A stretch of DNA of 64,000 nucleotides from Paenibacillus oleatilyticus (GTDB lineage Bacteria; Bacillota; Bacilli; Paenibacillales; NBRC-103111), in contig NZ_JAHNZO010000024.1 of the NCBI RefSeq assembly GCF_018998565.1, positions 53,538 to 117,537 on the forward strand, given 5' to 3'. A program made the position numbers and the translations under genes. Shown piece after piece: positions 42,278-50,965 of the stretch. The stretch's first letter is position 1, and each line of letters starts with the position of its first letter. A model generated the notes under the pieces. It made no database searches and had not been told where the DNA came from. It saw only the letters and a list, made by a program, of their open reading frames with translations.

Positions 42278-42312
42278 ATCGGCAGGACCCTTCCTGCCGA
42301 TTTGTTTCTTCC
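42278..42312 (+). terminator. Partial terminator/attenuator between binding protein and permeases
   Basis: ATCGGCAGGA (42278-42287) pairs with the inverse TTCCTGCCGAT (42291-42301), followed by TTTGTTTCTT. Such hairpins commonly let the binding protein be made in excess over the permeases. Confidence 0.6.
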
Positions 42313-42337
42313 AATTCCTAGCAGTGGAGGATGCCTT

Positions 42338-43222
42338 ATGAAATGGAATCGCGCGCTTTTTATTACGACCTTCCTGCTGCCGACCTTCGCGGTGTTTCTG
42401 GTGTTCACGATCTATCCGTTATTCCGCGGCTTGTATTTGAGCTTCTTCGACTGGTCCGGCGGCTCGGAAACGATGAATTTCATCGGGCTCGGCAATTACC
42501 GGGAGCTGCTGTCCGACGAGATTATCGGCCAAGCGATCAAGAACGATTATTTTCTCGTCTTCTGGAAAGTGGTTCTGATCATACTGATCGCCACCTTCTT
42601 CGCCGTAGCGCTGACCCGGCTGAAGCTGCGGGAGTACGGCTTTTACCGCGTCGTTTTCTTCTTCCCGAACATCATTTCGGTCGCGGTCATCGGCGTGCTG
42701 TGGAGCTTCATCTATAATCCGCAGCTCGGCTTTCTCAATGCGTTCCTGTCGCTCTTCACCGACAAGCCGGTCGAGACGAACTGGCTGGGCGACGCAAAGC
42801 TCGCCATGTGGTCGCTGCTGCCTCCGAGCGTGTGGGCCGGGATCGGCTTCTATATGATTCTGATCATCGCTTCCATCCTGGCGATTCCAAGCTCGCTCTA
42901 CGAGGCTGCAGAGATCGATGGCGCCGGGCAGTGGCATCAGTTCTGGAACGTGACGCTGCCGCTCATCTGGGAGCAGTTCAAAACCTCGGTGCTGCACATT
43001 GTCATCACCACCCTGAACGGATCGTTCATTATCGTCCGGCTCATGACCGACGGCGGTCCCGACAATGCGACGCAAGTGATGGGTTACTATTTGTACCAGA
43101 TGGGCTTCAAGCAGTATCACTTAAGCTACGGCGCGACTATCGGCGTCCTGATTTTAATCCTGTCTTTGCTGACCACGCTGATCTTGAGCCGGTTCTTGAA
43201 GCGGGAAACTATCGAATTGTAA
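42338..43222 (+). CDS. ABC sugar permease, MalF-like (NgcF type)
   Basis: 294 residues, six transmembrane helices (ITTFLLPTFAVFLVFTIYPL; VFFFPNIISVAVIGVLWSFI; VLILILSLLTTLILSRFL). The EAA loop is EAAEIDGAGQWHQFWNVTLPL, the site that contacts the ATPase. The ATG at 42338 follows GTGGAGG. It pairs with the next permease, and no ATPase gene is present, so a shared MsmX-like ATPase encoded elsewhere is expected. Confidence 0.92.
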   Translation: MKWNRALFITTFLLPTFAVFLVFTIYPLFRGLYLSFFDWSGGSETMNFIGLGNYRELLSDEIIGQAIKNDYFLVFWKVVLIILIATFFAVALTRLKLREYGFYRVVFFFPNIISVAVIGVLWSFIYNPQLGFLNAFLSLFTDKPVETNWLGDAKLAMWSLLPPSVWAGIGFYMILIIASILAIPSSLYEAAEIDGAGQWHQFWNVTLPLIWEQFKTSVLHIVITTLNGSFIIVRLMTDGGPDNATQVMGYYLYQMGFKQYHLSYGATIGVLILILSLLTTLILSRFLKRETIEL

Positions 43223-43234
43223 GGAGGGATGGGT

Positions 43235-44104
43235 ATGGCCGGGACTTCTGCCGCAGGCAAACCCGCACATGGCTTAGCGAAAGCGCTCGTCCGTTTATTT
43301 CCTCTGGTCTGGAGCATTCTTGTCATTTACCCGGTCCTGTGGACCTTCTTCACCTCGCTGAAGGATAACCCGCAGGTGCTTCAGGGAAAGCCGTGGGATC
43401 TGCCGTCCCCGCTGATCTTCGAAAATTACGCCAACGTCTGGAGCCGCGCGCATTTCGGCGATTATTTCGTCAACTCGGCGCTGGTCACCGCGGGCAGCAC
43501 GCTGCTCTCGCTGGCGATGGCCGCTACGACCGCCTACGTGCTCGCCCGCTACGAATTCAAGGGACGGGGCGCGCTTTATTTTATCTACGTCGCCTCCATG
43601 ATGATTCCGACGATTCTCGGCTTGATTCCGCTCGTCTTTTTGCTCAATACGCTACAGTTGTCCAATTCGCTGCTGGGCTTGACGTTGGTCTACTCGGTGG
43701 GGGCGGTCGGCATATTGCCCTTCGGCGTCTTCTTCCTCGTCGGCTTCTACAAATCGCTGCCGAAAGAGCTGGAGGAAGCGGCTACGATCGACGGCTGCTC
43801 GTATTTCGGGACGTTCTTCCGCATCATGCTGCCGTTGTCCAAGCCGGGGCTGGTCACCGTCGCCATTATGAACGCGCTGACCGTCTGGAACGAGTACATT
43901 ATGGCGACCGTCCTGATCAACGATCCGACGAAATATACGGTTCCGGTCGGGATCGCCATCATGCAGGGGGAGATGCAGTACCGTACGGAATGGGGCCCCC
44001 TGTTCGCGGGACTCGCCATCTCGATGATTCCGGTCATCATCGCTTACAGCATCTTCCAACGGCAAATTACCGGCGGGTTGACCGCAGGAGCGCTGAAGGG
44101 ATGA
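43235..44104 (+). CDS. ABC sugar permease, MalG-like (NgcG type)
   Basis: 289 residues, six transmembrane helices; EAA loop ELEEAATIDGCSYFGTFFRI followed by MLPLSKPGLVTVAIMNALTV. The C-terminal TM (MIPVIIAYSIFQRQITGGLT) is typical. Start at 43235, seven bases after AAGGAGGG; an ATG six bases earlier is too close to it. Forms a heterodimer with the upstream permease. Ends the YesMN-importer operon. Confidence 0.92.
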   Translation: MAGTSAAGKPAHGLAKALVRLFPLVWSILVIYPVLWTFFTSLKDNPQVLQGKPWDLPSPLIFENYANVWSRAHFGDYFVNSALVTAGSTLLSLAMAATTAYVLARYEFKGRGALYFIYVASMMIPTILGLIPLVFLLNTLQLSNSLLGLTLVYSVGAVGILPFGVFFLVGFYKSLPKELEEAATIDGCSYFGTFFRIMLPLSKPGLVTVAIMNALTVWNEYIMATVLINDPTKYTVPVGIAIMQGEMQYRTEWGPLFAGLAISMIPVIIAYSIFQRQITGGLTAGALKG

Positions 44105-44132
44105 TACGCGGGGAACGTTTTCCCGACAAAAT

Positions 44133-44175
44133 AAGGTCTGCTCCTTTGCCCGATTGAGGGCGAGAAGCAGACCTT
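44133..44175. terminator. Hairpin shared by converging genes
   Basis: AAGGTCTGCT (44133-44142) pairs with AGCAGACCTT (44166-44175), with an inner GCCC/GGGC. A T-rich tail (TTATTTTG) is present on the minus strand, so it terminates the 44226 gene; the plus-strand side lacks a T-run. Confidence 0.7.
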
Positions 44176-44225
44176 AGTTGTGCGTGCTTGATCGGTGGTC
44201 GTGGAGCGGGCCGGCCTCCCGGCGC

Positions 44226-45011
44226 CTAGAGCAGCCGCACGTGCGCCTCGACGGGATAATGGTCCGACGGGTACACGCCTTCCCAGCGCTCGCGGTGTAC
44301 GATCGTTCTCGTAAATTCGGCGCCTTCCGTGGCGAACAAGTAGTCGATCGGCTGCCCCTCCGTACCTCCTTCATAGGCATGGAACGTCCGGCCAACCTCC
44401 TCCTGCAGAACGTCGAAGGCGTCCGCCAACTGCCCCTTCAGTGCAACGACTGCGGGATTATCGGGGAAGGCATTGAAATCCCCTGTGAGCACGGCCGGAA
44501 TCCCGTCTTCCTCCCGGGAGCACCGGATACGCTCCAGCACGAGGCGCGCGCTCTCTTCCCTGGCCCGCTGCCCCAGATGATCGAAGTGCGTGTTGAACGC
44601 ATAGAAGCGGCGTCCCGACGCCTTCACCTCAAAGCAAGCCCACGTGCAAATTCTCGGCAGGCTGCTGTCCCAGCTTTTGCTGCCCGGCACGTCCGGCGTC
44701 TCCGACAACCAGAACTGCCCGCTCGCCACCGGGGCAAGCAGGTCATGCCGATAATAGATCGCGCAGCATTCGTCGTGGAGCCTGTCTTCCTCGTTCGTCG
44801 AACCGCTCCGTCCTTCGCCCAGCCGGCTGTACTCCGGCAGCTCCCGGTCCAAGTCGAGCAGCATCGCGTTCGTCCCTTCCTGCGTTCCCACGACAAAGGG
44901 GGACGTCTTCTTGATGGCAGCGGCTGCGTGCCGGATGCGGTAAGGCCAAGCGTTGCTTCCGTCTACGGGCGTATTTACGCGCAGATTAAACGTCATCAGG
45001 TTCAATTCCAT
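44226..45011 (-). CDS. Endonuclease/exonuclease/phosphatase-family protein
   Basis: 261 residues. EEP-family motifs: MTFNLRVNTPVDG (Asn), VVGTQEGTNAM (metal-binding Glu), FNTHFDHLGQRARE (Asn/His), VLTGDFNAFPDNPAV (Asp/Asn) and SDHYPVEAHV (catalytic Asp/His). No signal peptide, so a cytosolic phosphodiesterase or nuclease-like enzyme; substrate unknown. The ATG at 45011 follows GGAGGA. Confidence 0.88.
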   Translation of the reverse strand: MELNLMTFNLRVNTPVDGSNAWPYRIRHAAAAIKKTSPFVVGTQEGTNAMLLDLDRELPEYSRLGEGRSGSTNEEDRLHDECCAIYYRHDLLAPVASGQFWLSETPDVPGSKSWDSSLPRICTWACFEVKASGRRFYAFNTHFDHLGQRAREESARLVLERIRCSREEDGIPAVLTGDFNAFPDNPAVVALKGQLADAFDVLQEEVGRTFHAYEGGTEGQPIDYLFATEGAEFTRTIVHRERWEGVYPSDHYPVEAHVRLL

Positions 45012-45116
45012 CGCGGCATTCTCCTCCAATGAGTGATTTGCTTCGGTGTGAACGCATCTTCACAGATGGGCTTTTCCATTTTCCATTGTCAGCCATAAGA
45101 AGAGATCCCGCAAGAA

Positions 45117-46031
45117 CTAATCCAGCATAAAAATATCCTCCAGCGACAGACGGGCCGTTTGTACGCTGAACATATCCACTTCATGCGAGCACAGCACGCG
45201 GATGACGGCGGCAATGTCCGCCTCGACCCCGATCTCCGCCGTAAGGTGCCGCTCATCCCAGCTTTGGATGCGGCAAATGCCCTGCTGCTGCAAAGCTTCG
45301 CGCGCCTTCCCATACAGCTCTTCGCTCCGCGCCGCCAGCTTGACCGTCACCTGCATGCCCGGCTGGAACGTCCGCTGCAGCTCTTCGATCGTGCCCAGCC
45401 CTGTGATCGTCCCCCTCTTCATGATCGCAATGCGCGTGCAGAGCTTTTCCACTTCGTGGAGATTATGGGAGGTCATGAAGATCGTTTGCCGCTTGTCCGC
45501 CAGCGTGCGGATGAGCTGCTGCATCTCCAAGGCCGACTCGGGGTCCATCCCGGAGGTCGGCTCATCCAGAAAAATCAGTCCGGGCTGTCCGAGAATCGCC
45601 TGCGCGACTCCCAGCTTCTTTTTCATCCCGAACGAAAACTTCTTCGCCTTCACATGCGCCGCCTGACTTAAGCCGACCTTGTCCAGCACGTCCAGACATT
45701 CCCGCTTGGAGACCTTCAGCCTCTTCACACCGGAAAAATACCACAGATGCTCAAGCGCCGTATCGTTCCCGTAAAATTCGGTGTAGTCCGGCAGCACGCC
45801 GATATGCCGCTTGACGCGGTCCAACTGCCCATGAGGCGTGCCCAGAATGGAAAATTCCCCACCCGAGGGCCGGACGATGCCGGTCAGCATGTTGATGAAC
45901 GTCGTTTTTCCCGCGCCATTGCGGCCGAGAAAGCCGAAAATTTCCCCTTGGCTCACCTGCAGCGATATGCCGCGCACCACCTCGTGCGGGCCGTACGATT
46001 TTCTCAGCTCCTGCGTCTGGATCGCAAGCAT
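45117..46031 (-). CDS. ABC-2 type transporter ATPase
   Basis: 304 residues. Walker A GRNGAGKTTFINML, signature FSFGMKKKLGVAQAIL (a Met for the Ser of LSGGQ), Walker B LIFLDEPTSGMDP and the H-loop TSHNLHEVEKLC are all present; a ~70-residue C-terminal regulatory domain follows. The ATG at 46031 follows AAGGAGGG and overlaps the permease stop by one base (TAATG), so the two are coupled. Lies divergent from the OmpR/HK genes at 46880, the usual layout of exporters controlled by a two-component system. Confidence 0.93.
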   Translation of the reverse strand: MLAIQTQELRKSYGPHEVVRGISLQVSQGEIFGFLGRNGAGKTTFINMLTGIVRPSGGEFSILGTPHGQLDRVKRHIGVLPDYTEFYGNDTALEHLWYFSGVKRLKVSKRECLDVLDKVGLSQAAHVKAKKFSFGMKKKLGVAQAILGQPGLIFLDEPTSGMDPESALEMQQLIRTLADKRQTIFMTSHNLHEVEKLCTRIAIMKRGTITGLGTIEELQRTFQPGMQVTVKLAARSEELYGKAREALQQQGICRIQSWDERHLTAEIGVEADIAAVIRVLCSHEVDMFSVQTARLSLEDIFMLD

Positions 46032-46717
46032 TACAGATCCCTCCTTTGCAGCAGCAGAATACAACCGCCCAACATAACGGCCGCCATCAGCAGAACGACC
46101 GCCCAGCCCCAAGAGCCGCCATCGATAAAGTAATAATACGGGGTCGCGTACTTGAATATTTTCAGCCACAGCTTGTCGGAAAACTGGCTCCACAACCCGA
46201 ACAGGGGGATGGCCAAGCCGACGAGCAGACCGCTAAACATCGACATCGAGCGTCTGGGAATCAGACTGGACAGCAGCAGGCACATGGACACCATGTAGAG
46301 AATCATCACCAGCAGCTGGCCGAACGACTTGAAATAAAACTTTTCCGCGAACACCGTAATGATGCCGAACGATACCAGCAAGCAGACGAACCAGTACGTG
46401 AAAATACCGAGAAACTTGCCCAGCACGATCGACAGCCGCGACGTTTTGGTTACCAGAAAACGGATGGTCCGGCTTTCCAGCTCGCGATTCATGGTATCGT
46501 GGAACAGGGAAAACATAAACAAAAACCCAAAGAGATAAATCAGCAGCACCAAGCCGCTGACATAGCCTTCTTCGGCGACCTCCTTGCCGAGCATCGCACC
46601 GTTCTTCGCTATGAAGTCCGACAAATAATAAGAGACCCCCGTAAAAATCGCAATCGTCACGATCGAAAACACGCTTTTAAAGGACTGCACGAATTCTTTT
46701 TTCCAGATGGCTAACAT
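46031..46717 (-). CDS. ABC-2 type transporter permease
   Basis: 228 residues, six transmembrane helices (VTIAIFTGVSYYLSDF; GLVLLIYLFGFLFMFSLFHD; LGIFTYWFVCLLVSFGIITV; LVMILYMVSMCLLLSSLI; WAVVLLMAAVMLGGCILLLQ), with the loop RELESRTIRFLVTKTSRLSI typical of ABC-2 exporters. Works with the ATPase encoded immediately downstream. Divergent from the regulator gene by ~160 bp. Exported compound unknown. Confidence 0.9.
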   Translation of the reverse strand: MLAIWKKEFVQSFKSVFSIVTIAIFTGVSYYLSDFIAKNGAMLGKEVAEEGYVSGLVLLIYLFGFLFMFSLFHDTMNRELESRTIRFLVTKTSRLSIVLGKFLGIFTYWFVCLLVSFGIITVFAEKFYFKSFGQLLVMILYMVSMCLLLSSLIPRRSMSMFSGLLVGLAIPLFGLWSQFSDKLWLKIFKYATPYYYFIDGGSWGWAVVLLMAAVMLGGCILLLQRRDL

Positions 46718-46879
46718 TTTACTTCTCCCCCTTCACTCCAACAGCATACAACGTGGAGCTAAACGCCGGCGAAGCACCGGATAACGACAAGATAAATCAT
46801 GTGCCGCGCCGTTTAGGTTCTGTTAACCCGGAAGCGTTATACTTAAATACAAATCATCTTTGGACGATAGAGAGGAACG

Positions 46880-47611
46880 ATGCATATGGAAGAAACGGCT
46901 GTTTTGCTGGTGGACGACGAGCCGGCTCTCCTGCTGATGCTGGATATGGTGTTGAAAAAAGAAGGCTTCCGCCGCATCGACCATGCCGAATCGGCCGCCG
47001 CGGCGCTCGCCCGGTGCAGACAGAAGCGCTACGATATCATTTTGCTCGATGTGATGCTTCCGGATAAAAGCGGCTTCGAGATTTGCCCGTTTATCCGGGA
47101 AACGACGGATGCCCCGATCCTGTTCCTGACCGCGAAGGGCTCGGATCTGGACAAGCTGACCGGCTTCGCGATGGGCGGCGATGATTATATTACGAAGCCG
47201 TTCAATCCGCTGGAGGTCGTCGCGCGGATGAAGGCGCAGCTTCGCCGCTCCAAGCCGCAGGCAGAGGAGCCGGGCAAGTCCGCCCGTTCGAATACGCCCG
47301 TCTACGATTACGGGCGGTTTCAGGTCGACGAGCTGGCCGGGGAATTACGCGTGGAGGGAAAGCCGGTGGCCTGCCCCGCCCAAGTGTTCCAACTGCTGCT
47401 CTTCCTCTGCAAGCATCCGAACCGCATCTTCACGAAGGACCAGCTGTACGAAGCCGTCTGGGGCATCGACAGCATGGGCGATGATCATACGGTCATCGTC
47501 CATATCCGGCGCATCCGCGAGCGCATCGAGCGGGACCCGGGACAGCCGGATTACCTGATGACGGTCCGCGGGCTGGGCTATAAGCTCGTCCCGCCGAAGG
47601 AGCTGCCATGA
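46880..47611 (+). CDS. OmpR/PhoB-family response regulator
   Basis: 243 residues: receiver (VLLVDDEPALLLMLDMVLKK; D57 in IILLDVMLPDKSG; ITKPFNPLEVV) and winged helix (CPAQVFQLLLFLCKHPNRIFT; VRGLGYKLVP). The ATG at 46880 and another at 46886 are both near GAGAGG; the true one is not certain. Overlaps the kinase gene by four bases. Probably regulates the divergent ABC exporter. Confidence 0.94.
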   Translation: MHMEETAVLLVDDEPALLLMLDMVLKKEGFRRIDHAESAAAALARCRQKRYDIILLDVMLPDKSGFEICPFIRETTDAPILFLTAKGSDLDKLTGFAMGGDDYITKPFNPLEVVARMKAQLRRSKPQAEEPGKSARSNTPVYDYGRFQVDELAGELRVEGKPVACPAQVFQLLLFLCKHPNRIFTKDQLYEAVWGIDSMGDDHTVIVHIRRIRERIERDPGQPDYLMTVRGLGYKLVPPKELP

Positions 47612-49341
47612 ACCGGATCAGCCGCAGGCTCACCTTTCAATTCGTTGCGCAGCTGGTCTTGTTCATTCTGGTCATGGCGCTGGGGGCACTCGTATTGCTC
47701 GTCTACATTGGGCTGCAGACGGAAAAGCATGCCGGACCGGATTCCGAAGCAATCCGGGGGTTAGGAGCGTTCCGCTCTTCGTTTACCGTGAAGGACGGTC
47801 AAGCCGTCGTCGATGCCGCATGGGCGGCCGCCCTGCCGGAGCGCGGCGGCTGGCTCCAGGTTGTGAGCCCGGAAGGACGCGTGCTCACCTCATCTGCTGT
47901 TCCCGCCGATGTTCCCGGGCAGTACGCGCCGGGAGAGCTGTTCGCCTACTGGAAGAAAAAGCTTCCTTTTCCATACGCATTGACCGTCAATCGGGTGGAG
48001 AAGGACAGCACGACGTACATCGTCGTCTACGGCGAGAAGCGCAAGGCTGAGCAGGCGCTCCAGCAAGCGCTGCCCGCCTTCGACGGGCGGGCGTTATCGC
48101 CAGCAGGCGAGCAGGCGCTTCGGCAGCAGCAGGCTTCGCTGCACATTTACGGCGCCGACGGCCGGCTGCTTCACGCATTCGGGGAGGAGCATGCGGTCCG
48201 TCCGGAGGTCGCTCTCGGCGATATGATTGGGAGCGCCACAGCTTCGGGGAAGGCGGAGGCGGAGGAAGCGGTGCACTTTGACCCCGCGACCCGGCAGACG
48301 TGGATCGTCCATACCTCGGACGGGTTGTCCGCCGAGGCCGGGGAAGGATTTGATCGGATTATCTCGAATGCGTTTCTCGCCTATTTTCTCGGTCTGGCCG
48401 CGTTCATTCTGCTTCTCTCCTACGTCTACGGCGTCCGCTTCGGCCGTCCGTTCCGGGCGATGCTGGAATTCATCGAGCAATTGGCTTCGGGGAACTATGC
48501 GCAGCCGTCCCGGACGGGCAAGGGAAAGTCCCGCGGCAGCGGGAATCGGCCCAGGAAGCCGAAGGGGACCTTCCGGTTGTTCCGGGAGGTGAACGAATCG
48601 CTCGAAGGCTTGAGGCTGGAGCTTGCCCGCAGCGAGCAGCTGCGGAACCGGCTGGAGCAGACGCGCGAGGAATGGATCACCGGCGTATCCCACGACTTGA
48701 AGACGCCGTTATCGTCGATCAGCGGTTACGCACATGTGCTTGAATCGGCCTCGTACTCCTGGTCCGAAGAGGAGCTGCGGACGATTGGCCGTACCCTGCG
48801 CGAGAAGTCCGATTTCATGTCGGAGCTGATCGAGGATTTGAGCTTGACGTACCGCTTGAAAAACAACGCGCTGCCGCTCGACCGGAAGCCTTCGGACGTG
48901 AATGAAGTCGTGCGCCGGGCCGTCGTCGCCTTTATGAACGATCCGCAGGCGGCCTCCTATACCATCACGTTCTCCCCTTCGAGCAGCCCGATCACGTACC
49001 CGATCGACCGCAAATGGTTCACCCGCATCGTCGACAATATGATCTCCAATGCGATCAAGCACAATCCGGCGCAGACGGCCATCGGCATTGCGGTAAAAGC
49101 AGAGCCCGGCCAAGGCTTCTCGGTCACGATCCGCGACAACGGTGCGGGAATGGACCCGAGGACGCTGGACCGGCTGTTCGATCGCTACTACCGCGGCACG
49201 AACACGGAGGAAACGACGAGCGGCTCGGGCCTCGGCATGACGATCGCCAAGCAATTGACGCTGGCGCATGGCGGCGACATTGCCGTACGCAGCGAGCCGG
49301 GCGAGGGGACGGAGATTGTGCTGCGTTTTGGCGGTGCTTAA
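47608..49341 (+). CDS. Sensor histidine kinase (partner of 46880)
   Basis: 577 residues. TM1 about 12-34, an extracytoplasmic sensor of ~225 residues, TM2 about 258-278, then a HAMP-like linker with a basic insert (GKGKSRGSGNRPRKPKG), HisKA (H362 in ITGVSHDLKTPLSSISGY), N box (NMISNAIKHNPA) and G boxes (DNGAGMDP; GSGLGMTIAKQL). Start overlaps the regulator stop (ATGA). A shared terminator hairpin follows. Confidence 0.93.
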   Translation: MNRISRRLTFQFVAQLVLFILVMALGALVLLVYIGLQTEKHAGPDSEAIRGLGAFRSSFTVKDGQAVVDAAWAAALPERGGWLQVVSPEGRVLTSSAVPADVPGQYAPGELFAYWKKKLPFPYALTVNRVEKDSTTYIVVYGEKRKAEQALQQALPAFDGRALSPAGEQALRQQQASLHIYGADGRLLHAFGEEHAVRPEVALGDMIGSATASGKAEAEEAVHFDPATRQTWIVHTSDGLSAEAGEGFDRIISNAFLAYFLGLAAFILLLSYVYGVRFGRPFRAMLEFIEQLASGNYAQPSRTGKGKSRGSGNRPRKPKGTFRLFREVNESLEGLRLELARSEQLRNRLEQTREEWITGVSHDLKTPLSSISGYAHVLESASYSWSEEELRTIGRTLREKSDFMSELIEDLSLTYRLKNNALPLDRKPSDVNEVVRRAVVAFMNDPQAASYTITFSPSSSPITYPIDRKWFTRIVDNMISNAIKHNPAQTAIGIAVKAEPGQGFSVTIRDNGAGMDPRTLDRLFDRYYRGTNTEETTSGSGLGMTIAKQLTLAHGGDIAVRSEPGEGTEIVLRFGGA

Positions 49342-49366
49342 GGTTTAGGCGCTTATTCGCCCATAC

Positions 49367-49415
49367 AAAAAAGGTCTGCCTGCCCGTCCGAAGGACAAGC
49401 AAGTAGACCTTTCTT
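49367..49415. terminator. Bidirectional terminator between converging genes
   Basis: AAGGTCT (49371-49377) with inner CCTGC pairs with GCAAGTAGACCTT (49399-49411); AAAAAA lies to the left and TTTCTT to the right, so it can serve the kinase (+) and the peptidase gene (-). Confidence 0.75.
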
Positions 49416-49423
49416 CATGCCGT

Positions 49424-50515
49424 TTACCCGATCACCGTCAGTTCCTTCGGGAACGACGTCAGCACCTCGACGCCGCTGTCGGTCACCCGGACGTCGTCTT
49501 CGATGCGCACGCCGCCAAGCCCCGGGACATATATGCCCGGCTCGACCGTAAAAACCGCTCCCGCAACGAGTAGATCGGCCGTTCCGGCGTGTATCGACGG
49601 GAACTCGTGGATATCGATGCCGAGCCCGTGGCCGAGCCGATGCACGAACTGCGGACCGTACCCGGCCGCCTCGATCACATCTCTGGCCGCCTTGTCGATG
49701 CTGGCGTACGTCACTCCGGGCCTCGTCGCCTCAATCGCCCGTAAATTCGCCTGCAGCACCGTGTCGTAAATGCGCTTCAGCTCGTCGTCGATATCTCCGA
49801 CGGCGAAGGTCCGCGTAATATCGGAGGCGTAACCGTCCGCGAAGACGCCCAAGTCGATCAGCAGCAGCTCGCCGCTTTGGATTTTTCTCAGCCCCGGCGT
49901 TCCGTGCGGCATCGCTGACTTTTCCCCTGCCAAGACCGACGTGGAGAACGACGGGCCTTCCGAGCCGAGCTTCTTCATCTGGTATTCCAGCTCGGCGACA
50001 ATCTCGATTTCCGTGACTCCCGGCGCAACCTTCTCCAGCCCGCGCCGGAGCACCTCTTCCACCAGCGACACGGCCCGCTTCAACCGCACGATTTCGTCGT
50101 CCGACTTCACGACCCGCATCTCGCGGAGCGGCTCGTCCACATCGACGTATTCCGAAGCGCCGAGCGCCTCGTTCAGCCGTTCGAACCGGCTGACGGTCAG
50201 ATGCGTCTTCTCCAGGCCGAACCGCCGGATTCCTCCCGGCAGCAGCCCCTTGAGCACGGCGTACGGATCGTCCGTATCCGTATGGGTAGCGAACGCGCCG
50301 ACACCCTTGGCCGCGCCCCGCGCAGCTTCTTCGTCCAGCGCAGGGACGACCAGCGTCGGCTCCTCTCCCCGGGCGAGCAGCAGTCCGAGGAAGCGTTCGT
50401 GCGGGTCCGAGGCGTAGCCTGTCAAATAAAATACGTGCTTCGGCAGCGTAATCAGTACCGCGTCCAATGCATGGTTCTCCATATAAGCTTGCAGCTTCGC
50501 GATTCTGTCGTTCAT
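49424..50515 (-). CDS. M24-family metallopeptidase (Xaa-Pro aminopeptidase/prolidase type)
   Basis: 363 residues: N-terminal creatinase-like domain (1-130) and a pita-bread catalytic domain. Metal ligands are visible: Asp in LLLIDLGVFADGYASDITRT (two), His in HRLGHGLGIDIHE, Glu in FTVEPGIYV and Glu in GVRIEDDV. Removes N-terminal residues before Pro or splits X-Pro dipeptides. The ATG at 50515 follows GGGGAG. Confidence 0.92.
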   Translation of the reverse strand: MNDRIAKLQAYMENHALDAVLITLPKHVFYLTGYASDPHERFLGLLLARGEEPTLVVPALDEEAARGAAKGVGAFATHTDTDDPYAVLKGLLPGGIRRFGLEKTHLTVSRFERLNEALGASEYVDVDEPLREMRVVKSDDEIVRLKRAVSLVEEVLRRGLEKVAPGVTEIEIVAELEYQMKKLGSEGPSFSTSVLAGEKSAMPHGTPGLRKIQSGELLLIDLGVFADGYASDITRTFAVGDIDDELKRIYDTVLQANLRAIEATRPGVTYASIDKAARDVIEAAGYGPQFVHRLGHGLGIDIHEFPSIHAGTADLLVAGAVFTVEPGIYVPGLGGVRIEDDVRVTDSGVEVLTSFPKELTVIG

Positions 50516-50620
50516 ATCCAATCTCCCCTGCCCTTCATGTTTTCATGCCGGGGCGACAAATCCTTGGTATAATGAAATCAAAGGCTATGAATATACGATG
50601 ATACGAGGAGGTTCTTGCCT

Positions 50621-50899
50621 ATGAACTATCATCTCATTCTGCTGGGATTCATCACCTATCTCTTAGCTTATCTGATCGGCGCGAAAAAATATACCCGTTT
50701 TTTATCCGGTTTCAACGAAAGCCGGGTCCGCGATAAGGAGAAGCTGGCCAAAATCGTCGGGACCTACAATCTGATTGTTAGCGTGCTCTTCGTCCTGGCC
50801 GGCGCACTCAACCTTCCTTACGGAAACGCCCTCGTTCCTCTTGTTATCCTGGGATATGTCATCCTGCTCGTCTATGTGAACATGAATATGGTGGACTGA
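50621..50899 (+). CDS. Small integral membrane protein (DUF3784-like)
   Basis: 92 residues with three transmembrane helices: YHLILLGFITYLLAYLIGAK, LAKIVGTYNLIVSVLFVLAG and VPLVILGYVILLVYVNMN. The short soluble loop SGFNESRVRDKEKLAKIVG resembles the DUF3784 family. Role unknown. The ATG follows AGGAGG. Confidence 0.75.
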   Translation: MNYHLILLGFITYLLAYLIGAKKYTRFLSGFNESRVRDKEKLAKIVGTYNLIVSVLFVLAGALNLPYGNALVPLVILGYVILLVYVNMNMVD

Positions 50900-50965
50900 T
50901 TGGCCAAGGTACGATGTTCCCGGCGGGCGGCGAAATGCCGCCTCGGGCACGGGAGAGTCCAACTC